The notes: generated by a model not told the origin, from the sequence alone. DNA of 64,000 bases from Leucogyrophana mollusca (GCA_021014945.1 MU266415.1:1-64000); one strand, 5' to 3'; numbered from the stretch's first letter, positions 22,298 through 35,273 are shown. Numbers and translations: made by a program.

Positions 22298-22581
22298 CGC
22301 TGTTCTCTCTCTCGCGAGAGTATTATTATTCTTTCCCTCTCCCCTCGAGCAATGGCCGCTGCTCTCGCTCTGGCGCCGGGTGTGATTTGTACTCCGCATT
22401 CAGGAACGGGAAAAGTCACACGGGGTTGTTTGTTGGCAGCGTCTCCGTCCCAAGACCCGGTTTTATCCTGGGTAACACGCAACATAACAATATCTGCTAA
22501 GCCGGCCATTACACAGCTGCTAATAGCCTTGTCAACTTTATCTTGACTTTATCATCCAATATCTCCGTCGTCGCCCTGCAG

Positions 22582-22593
22582 TTTGGCGCCAAA
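22582..22593. promoter_or_regulatory. Perfect E2F-like palindrome
   Basis: TTTGGCGCCAAA, a perfect 12-bp palindrome, about 100 bp before the proposed ATG of the SSXT-domain gene. TTTSGCGC is the established E2F/DP core. Use by a fungal factor here is inference. Confidence 0.35.
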
Positions 22594-22694
22594 TCCATCC
22601 AGAAACCGGTGCCTTTGCCGCTAAATTGCCCTGCTCTTTGGCTGGCAACATCCGTCTGCTCCATTTTTCTCCTGTCCCGTCTGGTTTTAGGGAC

Positions 22695-25600
22695 ATGATC
22701 CATCTCGATCGGAATCACAATGAACTGTCCCCAACACAAAACTCAAATATAATCTTGAACGAATCCCACACCGATCCTAACAATGATATTCTCCAATGGG
22801 ACCCAATTCCCCATGACACTGCAAAGTTCCAGGACAGCACCGACAAATATTTCCAGGACGTGTCCGACAGCTTCCCCGATCCGCCCTTGACAGACGACAG
22901 CCACACAGCCCACAATACAGATCCCGTTTCTCGTCTTTCAGCCCCGTCGTCTCCTCGCGACCCTCAGGACGACAAGTCTTCCTCCCTGTCCCCAGCACCG
23001 GGCTCGCCTCAGCTCGACCGCAAGTCGCCTCCTCCGTCACCGCAGCGCAATGTCGTGGATGCAGACAAGCCGGACGGCGAAGGCACCTTTTCGCGGCAGC
23101 TAACACCCCTCACCGACTTGTCTCCGGCGCCCGACTACGATGACGGCACAGACGCGGACAACAAGGATGCGGATGAATCCAACGAATCGTCTGGCGGGAC
23201 GGCTGAGCAGAGGGGGCAGGGTGATTTAGCATCAAAGGATAAGCAGCCTCATATAAACGGAACAAAGTCACCTTCGCGGACAGGCGGTACCTCGCCATCC
23301 CGTCAACCCTCAACCTTGGCTGCACCCCAGAACCACTCCTCAGAACTAACGACTTCTCGATCCGATGAAAAGCCCACCTCCGCGGCACCCTCGCATACGT
23401 CAAGGCCTCCGTCACGCGAACCCTCGGCTTCTTCCAACCACCCTTTCGTCCCGAATTCTTCGATGGAAAATCATCGCTCGGGCGTCGGTGACTCAAAGGT
23501 CGTCAGGATCCTTGAACTTAATGCTGAACTGCTCAAGTACGTTTTAATCCGAGGACACGGCCCAGCATCACCTGATGGCGTCTGTTCTTTATTTAGAGTT
23601 TGCATGGAATTTCAGATACGCGCGATGCCAATAACGGAGCCGCGATTTCAGCAGTGAGCCCGTTCTTCTATGACGCTTCTCCGACGATGTGCTCATCTGG
23701 TACCTTGCCTAGATATGCCACGCGTCTGCAAGCAAACCTCACTTGGCTAGCAGCGGCCGCGGATCAGCGGCACGGTGTGCGTTAATTTATCTCATCGATT
23801 ACTGGGAACTTGGAGCTTAAACGTTCATACAGAATAGTCCTATGGCTCTCCCTATCATGGACCCGCCAATAGCGCTCGACTTCACGCCCACCGATCGGAT
23901 ACAGGAGCTTTATGCCGATCTACCGACGCTCTTTGCGAAAGACGTCGCTCGGCGCCAGTTAATGGGCGCCCAGCATAATGGGTCTCCCCCCGCGCCGTCC
24001 GCGCTCCCCAATGGTCACCTCAAGCGTAATCGCCCAGACGACATGTCGGATCCTATGAGCAAGAGACGTGATATGGGGGACACCAAGTCGCAATCCATGC
24101 AGCCCCCTGCTGTCCCGTCCATATCAATATCTGGTACTGCTTCGCGCAGTAGCCCTCCCAACTCTTTCGCTCCCCCCAACAACACCATAAATCTCTCGGT
24201 CCCCGGAGGGTCCGTGGCAACGCCACAGAGTCCTCGCATCCCGAGTCCGACGTCGATGGGCCCTCCGTCACTCACCACGTCCTTGCCGTTTGGCGTCACT
24301 GAAGCGCAGATTGCTGCTAATTCTCGCAATCGCGCGAGGGAGATCCAGATCCAGCAGGCCCGTGAGCAGCAACAGCGGCAGCAAGCACAGATCCAGCAGA
24401 TGCAAGCCGCACGGCGGATGTCTCCTCCTTCGACCTCGCCTCAGGCACAGCAAATGCCTGGCCAGAACATGCCACCCAACGCAGCTGCTGGTCCGTCGAA
24501 CATGCAGAATATGAATCAGGCCATGATCAACCAGCAGCTCCAAATCTTACGGAATCCTGCTCACCCTCTCATGCAATATATGGCGAGCCACGTGCCTAAT
24601 TTTTCATCGCTTACTCCGCAACAACAGCTGCAGGCGTTTCAGGTTCGCTTTCTTTTCGACCCTTCACCTGTGGGCTATCGTAATTTAACTGATCAAATAT
24701 TACAGACTTTGGCAGCCAGACAGCAGGCTGAGCAACAGCGAAATGCCGCCCAAATGCCAGGCATGCCGCAAGCTGGTATGCCGCCCATGTCGAATGGGGC
24801 CATGCCTGGAATGAACCTTGCCGGCGGAAGCCAAAATCCAGCATCACCACACAGCCAACCATCTCCCGACTTGTCCCAGCAAATGCACTCTCAATCTCCG
24901 CAAAACCCCATGTTCTCCTTCAACCAAGGTCAAAATAATCCCGGAATGGATCCCCGGATAGCTGCGTCGAACTTTACACCACAGATGCAGGCCCAGGCTC
25001 AGGCTCAAGCGAACGCTGACCTGACACGGCAAAGGCAGATGCTCCTTATGCAGCAGATGCGCGGCGCGAATGGCAATGTGAATGCTCCGGGAATGATGAC
25101 ACCTCAGCAAGTGGCGTTCATGCAGCAGCGGATGGCGCAGGGAGCATCGTCGCAGCACGGTGGATCGCCGATGTCAGCCCCCGGGAACGACAGCTTCCCT
25201 GCTCTTCGTTCAAACTCGACGATTCCCGGTATTGCGCGGAGTGGACGATCGCCGTCCGACGGTGTACATTCTCCGATGACGCCTCGCACGCCTTCACGAC
25301 TGTCACAGCAGCCACAGCAGCAAATGCAGCCAGATGACTACCAGAGGGCGATGATGCAGCATGCGCAGGCTACCATGATGGGCGGCGGCGGCGGTAACCA
25401 GCAGCAGCAGCCTATGGGATATAATCCACAATTGCAGCCTAATCCGAATTGGCAGCAGAACGGCCAGCACGCTGGGCAGATGGGGCATGGTCAGGTTAAT
25501 GGGTTTGGGATGGGTCCCTCGGGGAACGCGGGTGCTGCGAATGCGTTTGGAGTTGCGCCATCGCCCTCAAATCAAGGCTGGCCGCAACAGCAGCAGCAGC

Positions 25601-25773
25601 AGGCCGGCGCGCACGGTTATCCCTATGGTTCGTCCATGGGACAACGTCATCCATCGGAACAGGCCCGCACACCACGCAACATGTCCGGGACCCCCGTACC
25701 TCAAAATATCAGTCCCACTGGGGACAATCCCAGCAATGGCGACTACGACCTACTGAACTGGAATGGACAATAA
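22695..25773 (+). CDS. SSXT-domain, glutamine-rich nuclear protein (probable chromatin co-activator)
   Basis: Exons 22695-23536, 23597-23653, 23713-23776, 23833-24642 and 24706-25773; 946 residues. The SSXT-type core spans three exons: ILELNAELLK, then ITEPRFQQYATRLQANLTWL, then AAAAD (about residues 270-320). It matches the N-terminal domain of SS18/SYT, a subunit of SWI/SNF-type remodelling complexes. Before it lies a Ser/Pro/Asp-rich tail, after it long Gln/Met/Pro-rich stretches as in SS18. Act in the nucleus with remodelling ATPases is inferred from the family. The last intron (24643-24705, 63 bp) is in frame and has a weak GTTCGC donor, so a 967-residue form is possible. The true start is uncertain: an AG before 22695 could be an acceptor of a leader intron. 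Confidence 0.7.
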
Positions 25774-26150
25774 TGCGTACCTATATACCATATGCGCTGT
25801 GAGTGACGCCGCCGCCGATGATTATCACTTGTTATTACTTTATCGCTTTTCTTTCTTCTGCTTGGTACTGCTATCTAGGGTTGTTCTTTCTGACTACGAT
25901 ACTTTCGGCTCGAACTGATGATACTGCTGTTTCGCTTATATACTTTGCTATGCATATGTCTGTATGTAGAAGTAACTTCTACCATGAGATTCCCCTCATG
26001 AACTGAGCGACCTTGCAGCTCAAGCGCCTGACGAAGCGTATTCGAGGCGGTACAAGTCCAAAGATATTCACGTGTGACATCGAATCGACAGATAGTAATC
26101 GCCAAAACTTGAAACGTCCGAAGCTACTTACATACTCCTGACAGCCAAAG
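25774..26150. other. Intergenic region between two co-directional genes
   Basis: T-rich 3' flank followed by the promoter of the SH3 gene. No coding exon or RNA gene is seen. Confidence 0.35.
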
Positions 26151-27331
26151 ATGGTGTTTGCAAGGCTGCCGTCCCATGAAAAAGAGGCTTTCTTCGAGCT
26201 CCTCGACGAGTCAGGCTCATCCCAACTCTAACATAGACTCTTCTCCAGGCTAACTTTCACTGATTGTTGTCTTATCTTCTTAGATACTTCCGGTCGCGAC
26301 CAGAACTGCTTGGCGGGAACGCTGGAGGCTCGAGCTCCAGCGCTAGTGGGGGCATCTCACAGCGCGATGCTGCATCAGCAGTCCATCGGGCGCTCGCATC
26401 CAACCCGGAGGCGACCTCGCGATTGGTCTCAGCTGGCTTGACTCACGGGGTGCCAAAGTCAAGCCCATATTCTGCTGCGGTACGCTCCGTCATCATAATG
26501 AAGAGGATTTGGGTGCATGCTGATACAAACCGCCCGTGTAGGCCTCTAATCCCGAGATCGCAAATTCAGTTGGACGGGTCTCCGCTGCTGCGCTTGCTTT
26601 CTCTGGGGGCAATAACTCGAATTCCAACTCCAACCCCAGAACTGCTCCCCCTATACTTCCCCGACGAGAATCCAGCAGCGCTAGCACTACGTCCTCGCAG
26701 GATCGGACCCCAGGTGCAGAGATCGACAAATTGGTCACCAAAAAGGTGTGTGTATAACATGTAATCTGTTTCACTGGCGTTATCATACGATGCTTGCGAT
26801 GTCAGGCAAGCCTGTTTGGAAGTATACGCAAGAGTCCTACGCCGCACATGGCTCCCATTCCTCCCGCGTTCCCGTTGCCCAAGGGCCAGTTTGCTCCTCC
26901 TCCCGTACGCCGCGTGACGTCCGATTCTAGCGATACACCTGCGATAGCAGCGCCAGTACCGACACTTCCGAGACGGGGATTACCACCACGTATCGTGGAG
27001 CCAGAGCCAGAGCCAGAGGAGGAAGAGCCTCAAGGGGAGTGGGCGGATGTTCTGTACGACTATACCAGCGATGTGCGTGTAACTTTGTAGTTCCTTTGCG
27101 GTGCTGGATCATGGATACTGATGTCCCGTCTGCAGGATCCCGGAGATCTAGATATCAAAGCGACTCAGAGGGTGCTTGTGACGGCGAAGTCCTCTGAGGA
27201 TTGGTATGGTCTTCTATCGTGTTCCCTTCTGTTCCGCTGATACGATCTGACTTTGATATAGGTGGACTGGTCAGATTGATGGCGTAGGGAAAGAGGGCCT
27301 GTTCCCCGCTTCCTATGTCCAATTGTTATAG
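26151..27331 (+). CDS. SH3-domain protein, 287 residues
   Basis: Six exons: 26151-26209, 26284-26479, 26542-26745, 26806-27072, 27136-27203 and 27262-27331. The N-terminus (MVFARLPSHEKEAFFELLDE then YFRSRPELL) is a conserved helical part of this fungal family. The middle is Ser/Asn/Pro-rich (PILPRRESSS, PPIPPAFPLPKGQ). The C-terminal 60 residues are one SH3 domain: the ALYDY-like VLYDYTSDDPGDLD, the DWWTGQ binding-groove tryptophans and the closing GLFPASYVQLL. Such proteins bind proline-rich partners, often of the cortical actin or endocytic machinery. Two proline-rich stretches upstream could bind its own SH3 domain. Which pathway it serves is not shown by the sequence. Confidence 0.82.
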
Positions 27332-27822
27332 CGATGTGTTCGTTTTTTTTTTTTCGTTGGCATGAACTTGGGCTATCTCTCACACCGTTCATACTCGTGA
27401 ACCACGGGCAATTTGATCAAGCTGGATGACAGGTGGCATTCATTCCCGTGAACGTCATTTCATTGCCCAGTGTCATGTCCAACGATGTCGTTCAGTTCAC
27501 AGGAGTTCGCATGCGTATTATCGTTATTAACGGAGTGCGTGGATATCGTATAGAGATGTACATGTCCAAAGTTGTGGGGTTGGAGAAGGACATGATGAGC
27601 GGTAAGTAGAGACAGTAGAGATACAAAGTAGATGACAGTCCAGTGCACACATAACGAGGGTGGGATGTAGGATACATGTGGGATACGATGCGGGAAAGTG
27701 TCCAGGAGCACGCAAGTAGACAGTGATAGATCGTTCAGAGGCGGTCGGGTATAAGTAGAAACGTTCAGGCTCTAGAGGGTATCACTCGAAGGCCGGGCAC
27801 CGTCGTCGCGAGGCAGAAGCAT
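27332..27822. other. Convergent 3' intergenic region
   Basis: Lies between the ends of the SH3 gene and the cyclin gene. A T-run at 27343-27355 follows the SH3 stop. No gene is supported. Confidence 0.35.
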
Positions 27823-29410
27823 CTATACGTCCAATACATTGGGACCTCCGGCACGGAAGATCGCAGACCTTGAGTGCACGAGCCGCCGGAATGCACTGGA
27901 GGAGTGACCGGCTGGGTGGACCTCCGCAGGTTCCACGATGCTAATCGCAGGGGGAACCAATAGCGCCTTGATCGCAGGGAGGTCGGAGGTTTTCTCTTTT
28001 TCCTGGCCCTTGACTGCAGCGCTCCACATACGGCTGAGGAAACCGTTCGCAGAGAGACTCATGCTCTCCTTGATACGCGGGGCTGGCGCCCCGGACTGTG
28101 ACGCGTCGATCGAGTCTGAAGAGCTGATCTGTGACGCCGTCGCGGCACTATACGCGTAGGAACTCGTACGTTTCCCAGATCCACTCGCTCGGCCGACAGA
28201 TCTGACGTCCGAGAATGCGGCCTTGCGTTCAACCAGGGGGGAAGACGAATCGTCGGCCTTGACGGTTACCGCGGACTTGATAGACGAAGTGTCGGACACC
28301 TTCCTTCCTTCCCTGTACACGTGTGCGGGAACGGGACGCAGCACAAACCGTCGCCGAAGGCCTTCCTGGAGGTCCTCGCCGTCCTCGATACGCTCGTCCT
28401 CGGAGCCGCTGACAGAGTCGGAAGAAGATCCTGCGTCCTCGATGAGGGACTCCATCTCAGAGTCCGTCGCGCCCAAGCTGTCGCAACTATTACTGCTCGA
28501 GATGGGGGAGGGCGCCTGGGATGATGGTCGGCTGCCCGTGCTCTGAGCAGCTGCTCCTAGACGAGTGCTCGAGAGCCGTTTTGCGATGCCGCGTACTGTT
28601 GAGACAATGGAGGACGCGGCGGGGGTCGGGTGTGATACGGTGTCATATGGAGGAGTTGGCGGTAACTGGGCCTGTGCTCTAGCTTTTCCTGCCTTGGAGA
28701 CCTTTTCCACTGCGGCGGCTCTTGCTTCTTGCTGTTGATGAGTTGGGAGGGACTGCACTCGAGTGGGCATGAAGTTTGAAAAGTGGACGCACGCCTCAAG
28801 CTCGTCAAACCTGAGGTCATAGTCGAGCAAGAAAAGAAGCTGCTTCTCCATAAGGTTGATCTCGGCGAGATCAAAGAAAGCACCGTACGCCGCCCAGTGC
28901 TTGTTTTTCGGCGATGAATCGTTGAGATACTTGGCAGCGACAATAAGAGTCGCCAGGAAGACACGGTGTCGCGTGCAAGGCATACCTACAGGGGGTTAAA
29001 GAGTCAGAGCGCGAGCAGGACAGGGTCGGTCACAAACCCTTGGCCATCGTAGGTAATTTTGCGCGGAGACGATGGAGGTAAATGAGTGTTGTCAGTAGGG
29101 TGGGCACTTGCACGTTTGACTTCTGTACCAAGTGGACGATGAAGTCCTCCAGCGAAGGGAGCTGCGAGGAGGGCGAGAGCGGGTCCCTCTCATTGAACGT
29201 TACCTTGTGAGGGGTTTGGGGAGGGGTCGGCAGCACTGCAGCCACGGCGGGAGCCGCAGGCTGCTCGTCAATCAAAATAACCTGAGCGGCCTGAAGCGCG
29301 AGGTACTGAACCATGTCCATTGAGACATGCTTGCGCAAGAGGTCGACGAGATCTGGATTGTGAAGAGACCTGGGGAGGAGAGAAGCAGGGTGGCGACGGT
29401 CGATGGTCAT
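27823..29410 (-). CDS. Pcl-type cyclin (Pho85/CDK5-like partner), 511 residues
   Basis: Two exons on the minus strand, 29038-29410 and 27823-28985 (52-bp intron). The cyclin box runs from [15 protein letters not shown] through [43 protein letters not shown] to [18 protein letters not shown], about residues 75-220. The pattern fits Pcl1/Pcl2-like cyclins, which activate the Pho85 kinase in cell-cycle start, polarity and morphogenesis. The remaining 290 residues are Ser-rich and acidic with no fold visible; SP/TP sites suggest phosphorylation. The start at 29410 was chosen because the upstream frame looks like untranslated leader; an ATG at 29485 is possible. It diverges from the transporter gene. 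Confidence 0.85.
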
Positions 29411-30110
29411 TTGAAGGGAGTGGCTTGATAGAGATTGTTGTTGGGAACCTGGCGGGATACGATAAAAAAATAAAGCAGAAGACAACCAGTGTAGATTCGT
29501 TGAGGCGCCGCCCTTTTGAAGTCAGGAAATACGGAACAAACAAACAAACAACAGCGCGTCGCGCCGAGGTCACGGGGCTGGAAAATCAACAAATGCTATG
29601 CGGAAAGCAAGCAATGTCTTTTGGCTGTGATTTTTTTTAGCCAGCGTCAATGGGAGAAAGAGATGGAAGGACGCAAATGGGGCAGAGGCTGATGTTTTAT
29701 ACCTGGCGTTTGGTATCAGACTGGACATTGTCGACTGGTGTACTTTTCTCTGGTCTGATCAGAGCCACAGTATTAATATTATGTATCAGCTGGGATAAGT
29801 ATATCACGAGCCTGCCCTACCAATGGAACGAGAATGAGAGTCAGCTGTAGACGTTGAAGCGCTGAAGGTGTCAGTGTCGCGAACCTATTATGAATCGACA
29901 CGAGGAATCTCAGGAACCGAACCAGGAGCTGGGAAAGTGTCAAAGTGACACTGGCATAATAAAAGGGTCAAGTGTTGTACAATGTACAATGGCGACGTGT
30001 CTTTTACTAATCCCGCTCCTACTCGCATGCCCAGGTCGAGCGTAAGCCTCAAGTAGTTGCGGAGTGCCGCAAAGCTCCAGGTCGTGCTGCTTTCCTTTCT
30101 GCCTCCAGAG
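29411..30110. other. Divergent promoter region between the cyclin and transporter genes
   Basis: About 700 bp with AT-rich stretches (29622-29640) but no coding exon. It must hold both promoters. Confidence 0.4.
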
Positions 30111-31336
30111 ATGCTTTCATTGTCTGACTGGATCACTACTCTGTCCTTGGTTTTCGGTGGTTGCTGCAGGTGCGATTATACGCCGCACTTTCCTCTGCTC
30201 GTGCTGATGGGCGGGGTAATAGCAATGCTATCACTTTGGAGCGCCTAACGTCCGAATACCCACAATCTGGAGTCCTCATCACGTTCTTTCAGTTCCTCAT
30301 CGTCTCTCTATACAGCTTGCCCAAGCAAATCACGTTCTCTGATTCACCGGGTTCAGCAGGAGCCGTAAATGGGCCGAATGGGACGTCTGCTCACTCTCAG
30401 GTGCGCAAGACATGGATACCCCGTCTAAAGCAGCGTAGAGTCCCACTGTTACCATACTTCATACAAGTCGCCCTTTTCTTTATCTTGTCGACACTCAACA
30501 ACGCGGCTTTCGCCTACCATATACCCATGACCGTACACATAGTCTTCCGGAGCGGCGGAATGATCGTGAACATGTTCCTCGGATGGATGCTCGCCAAGAA
30601 ACGGTGCGCAACGATATGTCTGGTTCGGTCACAAACCGGAAAATAACATTTGTCGTTCTACCTTAGGTATACCCTCCGGCAGGTCGCTTCTGTCATAATA
30701 GTCACTATCGGTATTGTGTCAACCACCCTATCAGCCGCTCAGCGCAAATCCCGCTCGCCTGAAGCTCAGTCTTCCGAGGTTTCACTGTATACAACTGGAA
30801 TCGCGATCCTAAGTCTCGCCCTGGTTCTGTCCGGTTTCCTGGGGCTCATTCAAGACTACGTTTTTGCGCACTACATCAAGCCAACTGAGGCGAAAGCACC
30901 AGGCACAGACCAAGGATCGTCCTGGCAGGAGAATATGTTCTACCTTCACTCCCTTGCACTTCCCCTTTTCTACTTCTCCAAGGACAGCGTTTCAACGGAA
31001 TTCGCACGTATCACTACTAGCACTGGGAACCCCCTTGCTCTTTCGCCCTTCGCGCCCACCATCGCCTTGCCGGACGCATGTGTTCACCTCTTCGTCAACA
31101 CGTGCACGCAACTGCTCTGCGTCATTGGCGTGAACCGCCTCACAGGGCGCGTGTCCTCGCTGACTGTTACCTTGATCCTGACCGTGCGCAAGGCGGTATC
31201 GCTGCTGCTAAGCGTTGCGGTGTATGGAGGTCAGGGGAATACTATGCTGTGGACGGGTGCGGCACTGGTGTTTCTTGGGACTATCGGGTACTCGACCAGT
31301 AAACCTGTGCAGCCACCGAAGAAGAAAACCGAATGA
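30111..31336 (+). CDS. ER UDP-N-acetylglucosamine transporter (Yea4-like), 369 residues
   Basis: Exons 30111-30169, 30223-30603 and 30667-31336. A nucleotide-sugar transporter of the UAA/SLC35B type that exchanges UDP-GlcNAc for UMP and supplies glycan and chitin synthesis. Visible: the N-terminal LVFGGCCSNAITLE helix typical of Yea4 relatives, ITFFQFLIVSLYSLPKQI, the LNNAAFAYHIPMTVHIVFRS segment, helix GMIVNMFLGW, and the C-terminal TGRVSSLTVTLILTVRKAVS helix that lines the substrate path in this family. About ten hydrophobic segments can be counted. The last four residues are KKTE, a KKXX ER-retrieval signal, which supports an ER location. Confidence 0.92.
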
Positions 31337-31605
31337 AAGCCTTGCTTGCAGGTAAATAAGGTGTGTTTTATATCGAGATGATTGGTTTTGAAGCTAACTC
31401 GCATTTCGCCCAAGCTCAAAGCCTTGCCATTTATTGCGATTCTCACTTAGAGCCGGATGTCTTGGATCCAAGATATTTATTGTGGAGTCACGCCATAATA
31501 TCGCGAGCGAGTGCTGTATCGCCGATAAACGACAACCAGAAGTTCAAGAAAGATAACCGATGTATAGTATGTATGTATCAACAATCAGCTGTAAATAATG
31601 AAGTT

Positions 31606-34600
31606 TCAAGCCTCCTGTCCCGTTGCTATGTTCCACGTCTTCTTCATCAGTTCAGCCGCGGGGTTCGTGGCTCCCTCGATCTTGACAAAGCCGACTGTAC
31701 CTAGAGTCGTTGCATAATTCCGGAGGTACGGGGAGTACTAAGGGTGGAAACGTTGGAATGCAAGACGATATGGAATGGATCAGGAGCTGCTTACCATCCT
31801 GCAGAAATGGCGATACCATCCCCACGTCTCCCAGGTGTTCCATTCATCCGCACCCCAGCTGGCACGGTTCTCCCATGCATCTTCGGTGACCACTTTCTGG
31901 GCATGGGGATTCTGGTGTGGGTCAGATGGCGATGGAGCCAGGCACGAGACGAAACCCTCGATCGTGCGCGATAAAGCGCCTTTTTGCTCCCGGGTGAGGC
32001 TCGCGAAGGCTTTAAGAGCAGTAACGAGTTGAGGGCTCTCCACAGCTGGCACATCATCTACGCAAAAGGGTGAACTAAACGCCAGCACCAGGAACGAGGA
32101 AAATACCTTGTTGTATGGGCTTGACGTCTGCGTCGACTTCCATAGCGCTTACATCTGCGCCTCCTCTGGCCTTTGCCCTCGCTATACTGTCGTCTGCCTC
32201 CTTCCTCAGCGCAGCAACCTTCCTGCGCGCAATCATCACACGCCCATTCGCCTTGTCCAGTGCGCCTTTCAGCAAGTCCCATTCGAACGCACTCAGGCTC
32301 AGCGGCCTCATACCGCTCAGATGACCCTCGCCAGCCACATTCGTGAATGTCCATGCCACCACGTCCGTCGGATCGACGATCTGGTATTGCATGAGTTTGT
32401 CGAATACGATGTTTACCATCTGGCGATTGCGCTTCCAGAACGCCGCTGCCGCACTTAGGATATCGTGTTTCGCCTCGGTGCTTGATGCGACCCCGCGCAG
32501 AAGAGGAAGGTACCGTTCGATCGCGTTGAGTAAGTGGGAGAATGAGCGCGAACCAATGGAGAGAAGGGACTGCACTGCGATAGAGCGTACAAGCGTGTCG
32601 ATGTGCACGTGTGTGCCAGATGTGTCGAGTGTGTTTTTGAGTGAGTCAAGATGTGAAAGTACTTCATCGGCCTTCGACCGACCACGAAGCAGGTTTATAA
32701 CAGACTGAGCAGCATCATGGTGCGGGTTGACTATATAGTTTGGCTAATCGTTAAAGACGAAAATGCTGGGTATGGTTCGCCTACATACCTGGGTCCTCGT
32801 ACTCAAAGTCTGGTCCGGGTGCTTGATCCGAGATCACGCTGGGATCAGTTTGCATGGGTTCAGGAAGGGTTTTTTGCACTCGGTCGTGATAGGACAGTCG
32901 GATCTCAAATTCCAACGCACGTCGCATGAACGCACGCTTTGGGTGCTGCTCTGACAGTACCAAATCCGGTACCCTGCACAGAGGGTGAGTTCGACCTGTA
33001 CTTCGAGGGTGATTTACACACATACCATTCTTTCCAAACCCACTGGAATCCAAAGTTGCTCATGTGAACGGCAAACCACTCAGCGAAGCGGCGCGCGACC
33101 TCGACGTCCAAGCCTTCTGCAAGGGCGCCGTATAGCTTGCGGATCGATTTGCCCACGGCGGGTCCAACAGTCGAAGGGGAGAGTTTGCACAGCTCAGTGA
33201 TCAGTGCGATATGATACACAGATCTGTGTGAGGACTCCGGTAAGAGGAATAGGCAACCCAAGATCGTCTAGTATGCGAGTTAGAGTGCTACACCGCCAAG
33301 AAAGAGACGAAATCAAGTCTAACCTCGATAAGGGCGCTCTCGAGCTGCCAGTTTTTACCTATCCCTTCGTCTTCGGCAGCAGGCGCACCTGGTTTGGGTT
33401 TGAAAGTACCCGGAAGACACCATTTGGGATACTCGAGCAGAAGCCGTGCACATTCTTTTCGATTGATTTCGAAAATGTCGATCGTATCGAGGATATTGGA
33501 GCGTACGAGGAACCCGGAGAGCGTTGCCGGGTTCGGTGTAATCTGGGCGTCAAAAAATGAAGAAGGGACATTATTGAACAGCCGAAAAACTTACGGTGTC
33601 GTCGAACAAGTGGATGAAGTACTCGGGCCAATATTCCTTTTTGACCTGTGCGTCTTCGCCAGCATCGGTGGCTAATCCGTCTAGTTCTATAACTTCGGGT
33701 GGGACGAGTATTGAGGGCAGCTCAAAAGGAGACAAAATGGTAGGGTCTAGGTCAGGGAAGTCGAGGTACGGCTGGGGGAAGTTTGCGGATAACTCGGCGG
33801 AGTCCGATGCATCGAGAGATTTAAGCACTATGAGCGCAGTGTCCAGCAGCTTAAGATAGAGTTAGCAAAATCACAAGGGGTGAAGTAAGAGAAGTCACCT
33901 CATCTGCATTCTCGAGCGCCGTCACATCCGAGCAAAGCGAAATCATAGGTTGTACAAGGAGCTTTGAGGTTGAGATGGAGTCGTTATAAGTCTGGATTGC
34001 GATGATGATATCTACTATATTCGGTGTCGAGCTCATTTTTATGACTGCCCCACTCTGCGCCCATGTGAATCTCAGTCAGAAGGCGGGTGGGATTCGAACT
34101 TACTATCATCAAGCCCTCGGCAGCGCACAGAGCAGCGCCCTTCCCCCGGCCGTAAGATACGCCGAATTCGTCAAGAACGGCTGTAAATGATTGCAAGAGG
34201 GCGGACATGGACTCAATAGAAATCACTTGAGCTACCATAAGATGAGCAAAAAAGTGAATCTATGGGACAGAGTTTAGAGCATCCTTTTGTAACAAAAGGA
34301 AGGCTTACGCATAACCGTATTTCTCTCCAAGCAAGTTTATCGAGGTATCCCTGGAAACCCTTCCAGAAGTCCTCAAGGACTTGCTTGCCCAACGAGGCAC
34401 CTGGTGGGGGGGCAGCATCACTGCTCCCAGCCTCTGGTGCTGGTGCTGGGTCGTGCAACAGACGAAGGAGGGCAGCATAGTACGGGATTTTGTACGGCTG
34501 TTCAGTCACACTGTGAAGCTGTAAAACCTGACAGCCAGATCGCGAAGAATTGCATGCACATACCCTATCCGCAAGCCCTCCGAGATCGCGGATACCAGCA

Positions 34601-34918
34601 CTGGTGCATGGTCACGAATTTGTTTCGCCAGGCGTGGTAGTTCCTGTGTAGGATCCTGGTGAAATGGTTACTAGATTTCGCTCTCGCGACGAAAAGCGAG
34701 GACTTGCCACTTCACCGAGCTTTACAATGGAGTTTTTGAGGATCTGCTCAGGCGACTCAAATGCTTCTCGCCGCCGTTCTTGCTGGTCATAGTCCTCTGT
34801 GCAGTGGTTCGTTTTTCGAGAACATTTGGCTTGGGTAGTACGGCGTTTTCTCACCTCTGGGCCGTCTGCGGTGACCACCTCGACCGCCTCCACCATGATG
34901 AGGTCGTTCGTAGCTCAT
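31606..34918 (-). CDS. Nuclear cap-binding complex large subunit CBP80
   Basis: Thirteen exons on the minus strand: 34855-34918, 34711-34796, 34564-34655, 34309-34510, 34104-34259, 33899-34054, 33595-33849, 33324-33542, 33026-33267, 32789-32973, 32107-32730, 31795-32057 and 31606-31737; introns 49-58 bp; 891 residues. CBP80 binds CBP20 and the m7G cap and guides splicing, export and decay of Pol II transcripts. The N-terminus is Gly/Arg-rich with a basic HRRRPR stretch, like a nuclear signal. The MIF4G-type helices can be followed along the protein: ESPEQILKNSIVKLGE, EIRLCIHFFAHLMVAQVIS, LITELCKLSPSTVGPA, MSNFGFQWVWKEW, FEIRLSYHDRV, and FWKRNRQMVNIVFDKLMQYQ followed by IVDPTDVVAWTF. It starts 356 bp from the divergent PPR gene. 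Confidence 0.93.
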
Positions 34919-35273
34919 TTGACTGCTCAAACGTCTGGATTAATTGCGGCGCTCTGGCGCTTGAAGGTCAAATTCAAACCTTGGGCAGACCTGAAATTTA
35001 CCGAGGCAGGTTCTGTTCAGCTCCGCACGTGGCAAGCGGCATTCGCCCAATTGGGTCACCGTATAATTCCCGCCACAGAAAATCACCAAGTCAACGTTCT
35101 GCTGGTGCCTCCCATCGCAACTGGACGGGACTACAAAGGGGACCATTGGTTTGGAATAATCTCTTATAACTGGCTTGGCCAGCTTATCAGCTCTGGGGAA
35201 GCTGGTGCGTATTACTAGCTTATACTCGGCGAGATAAATGACTGACGTTGGTGCTGGAAGGCATGCAAGCCAC
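34919..35273. promoter_or_regulatory. Shared divergent promoter of CBP80 and the PPR gene
   Basis: Only about 355 bp separate the two start codons. No TATA box is evident, as is usual for housekeeping genes in this position. Confidence 0.45.

Noticed and set aside
34055..34103. GTTCGAATCCCACC on the minus strand as a tRNA B box
   Set aside because: It lies in a CBP80 intron; flanking bases cannot form a T-arm or acceptor stem.
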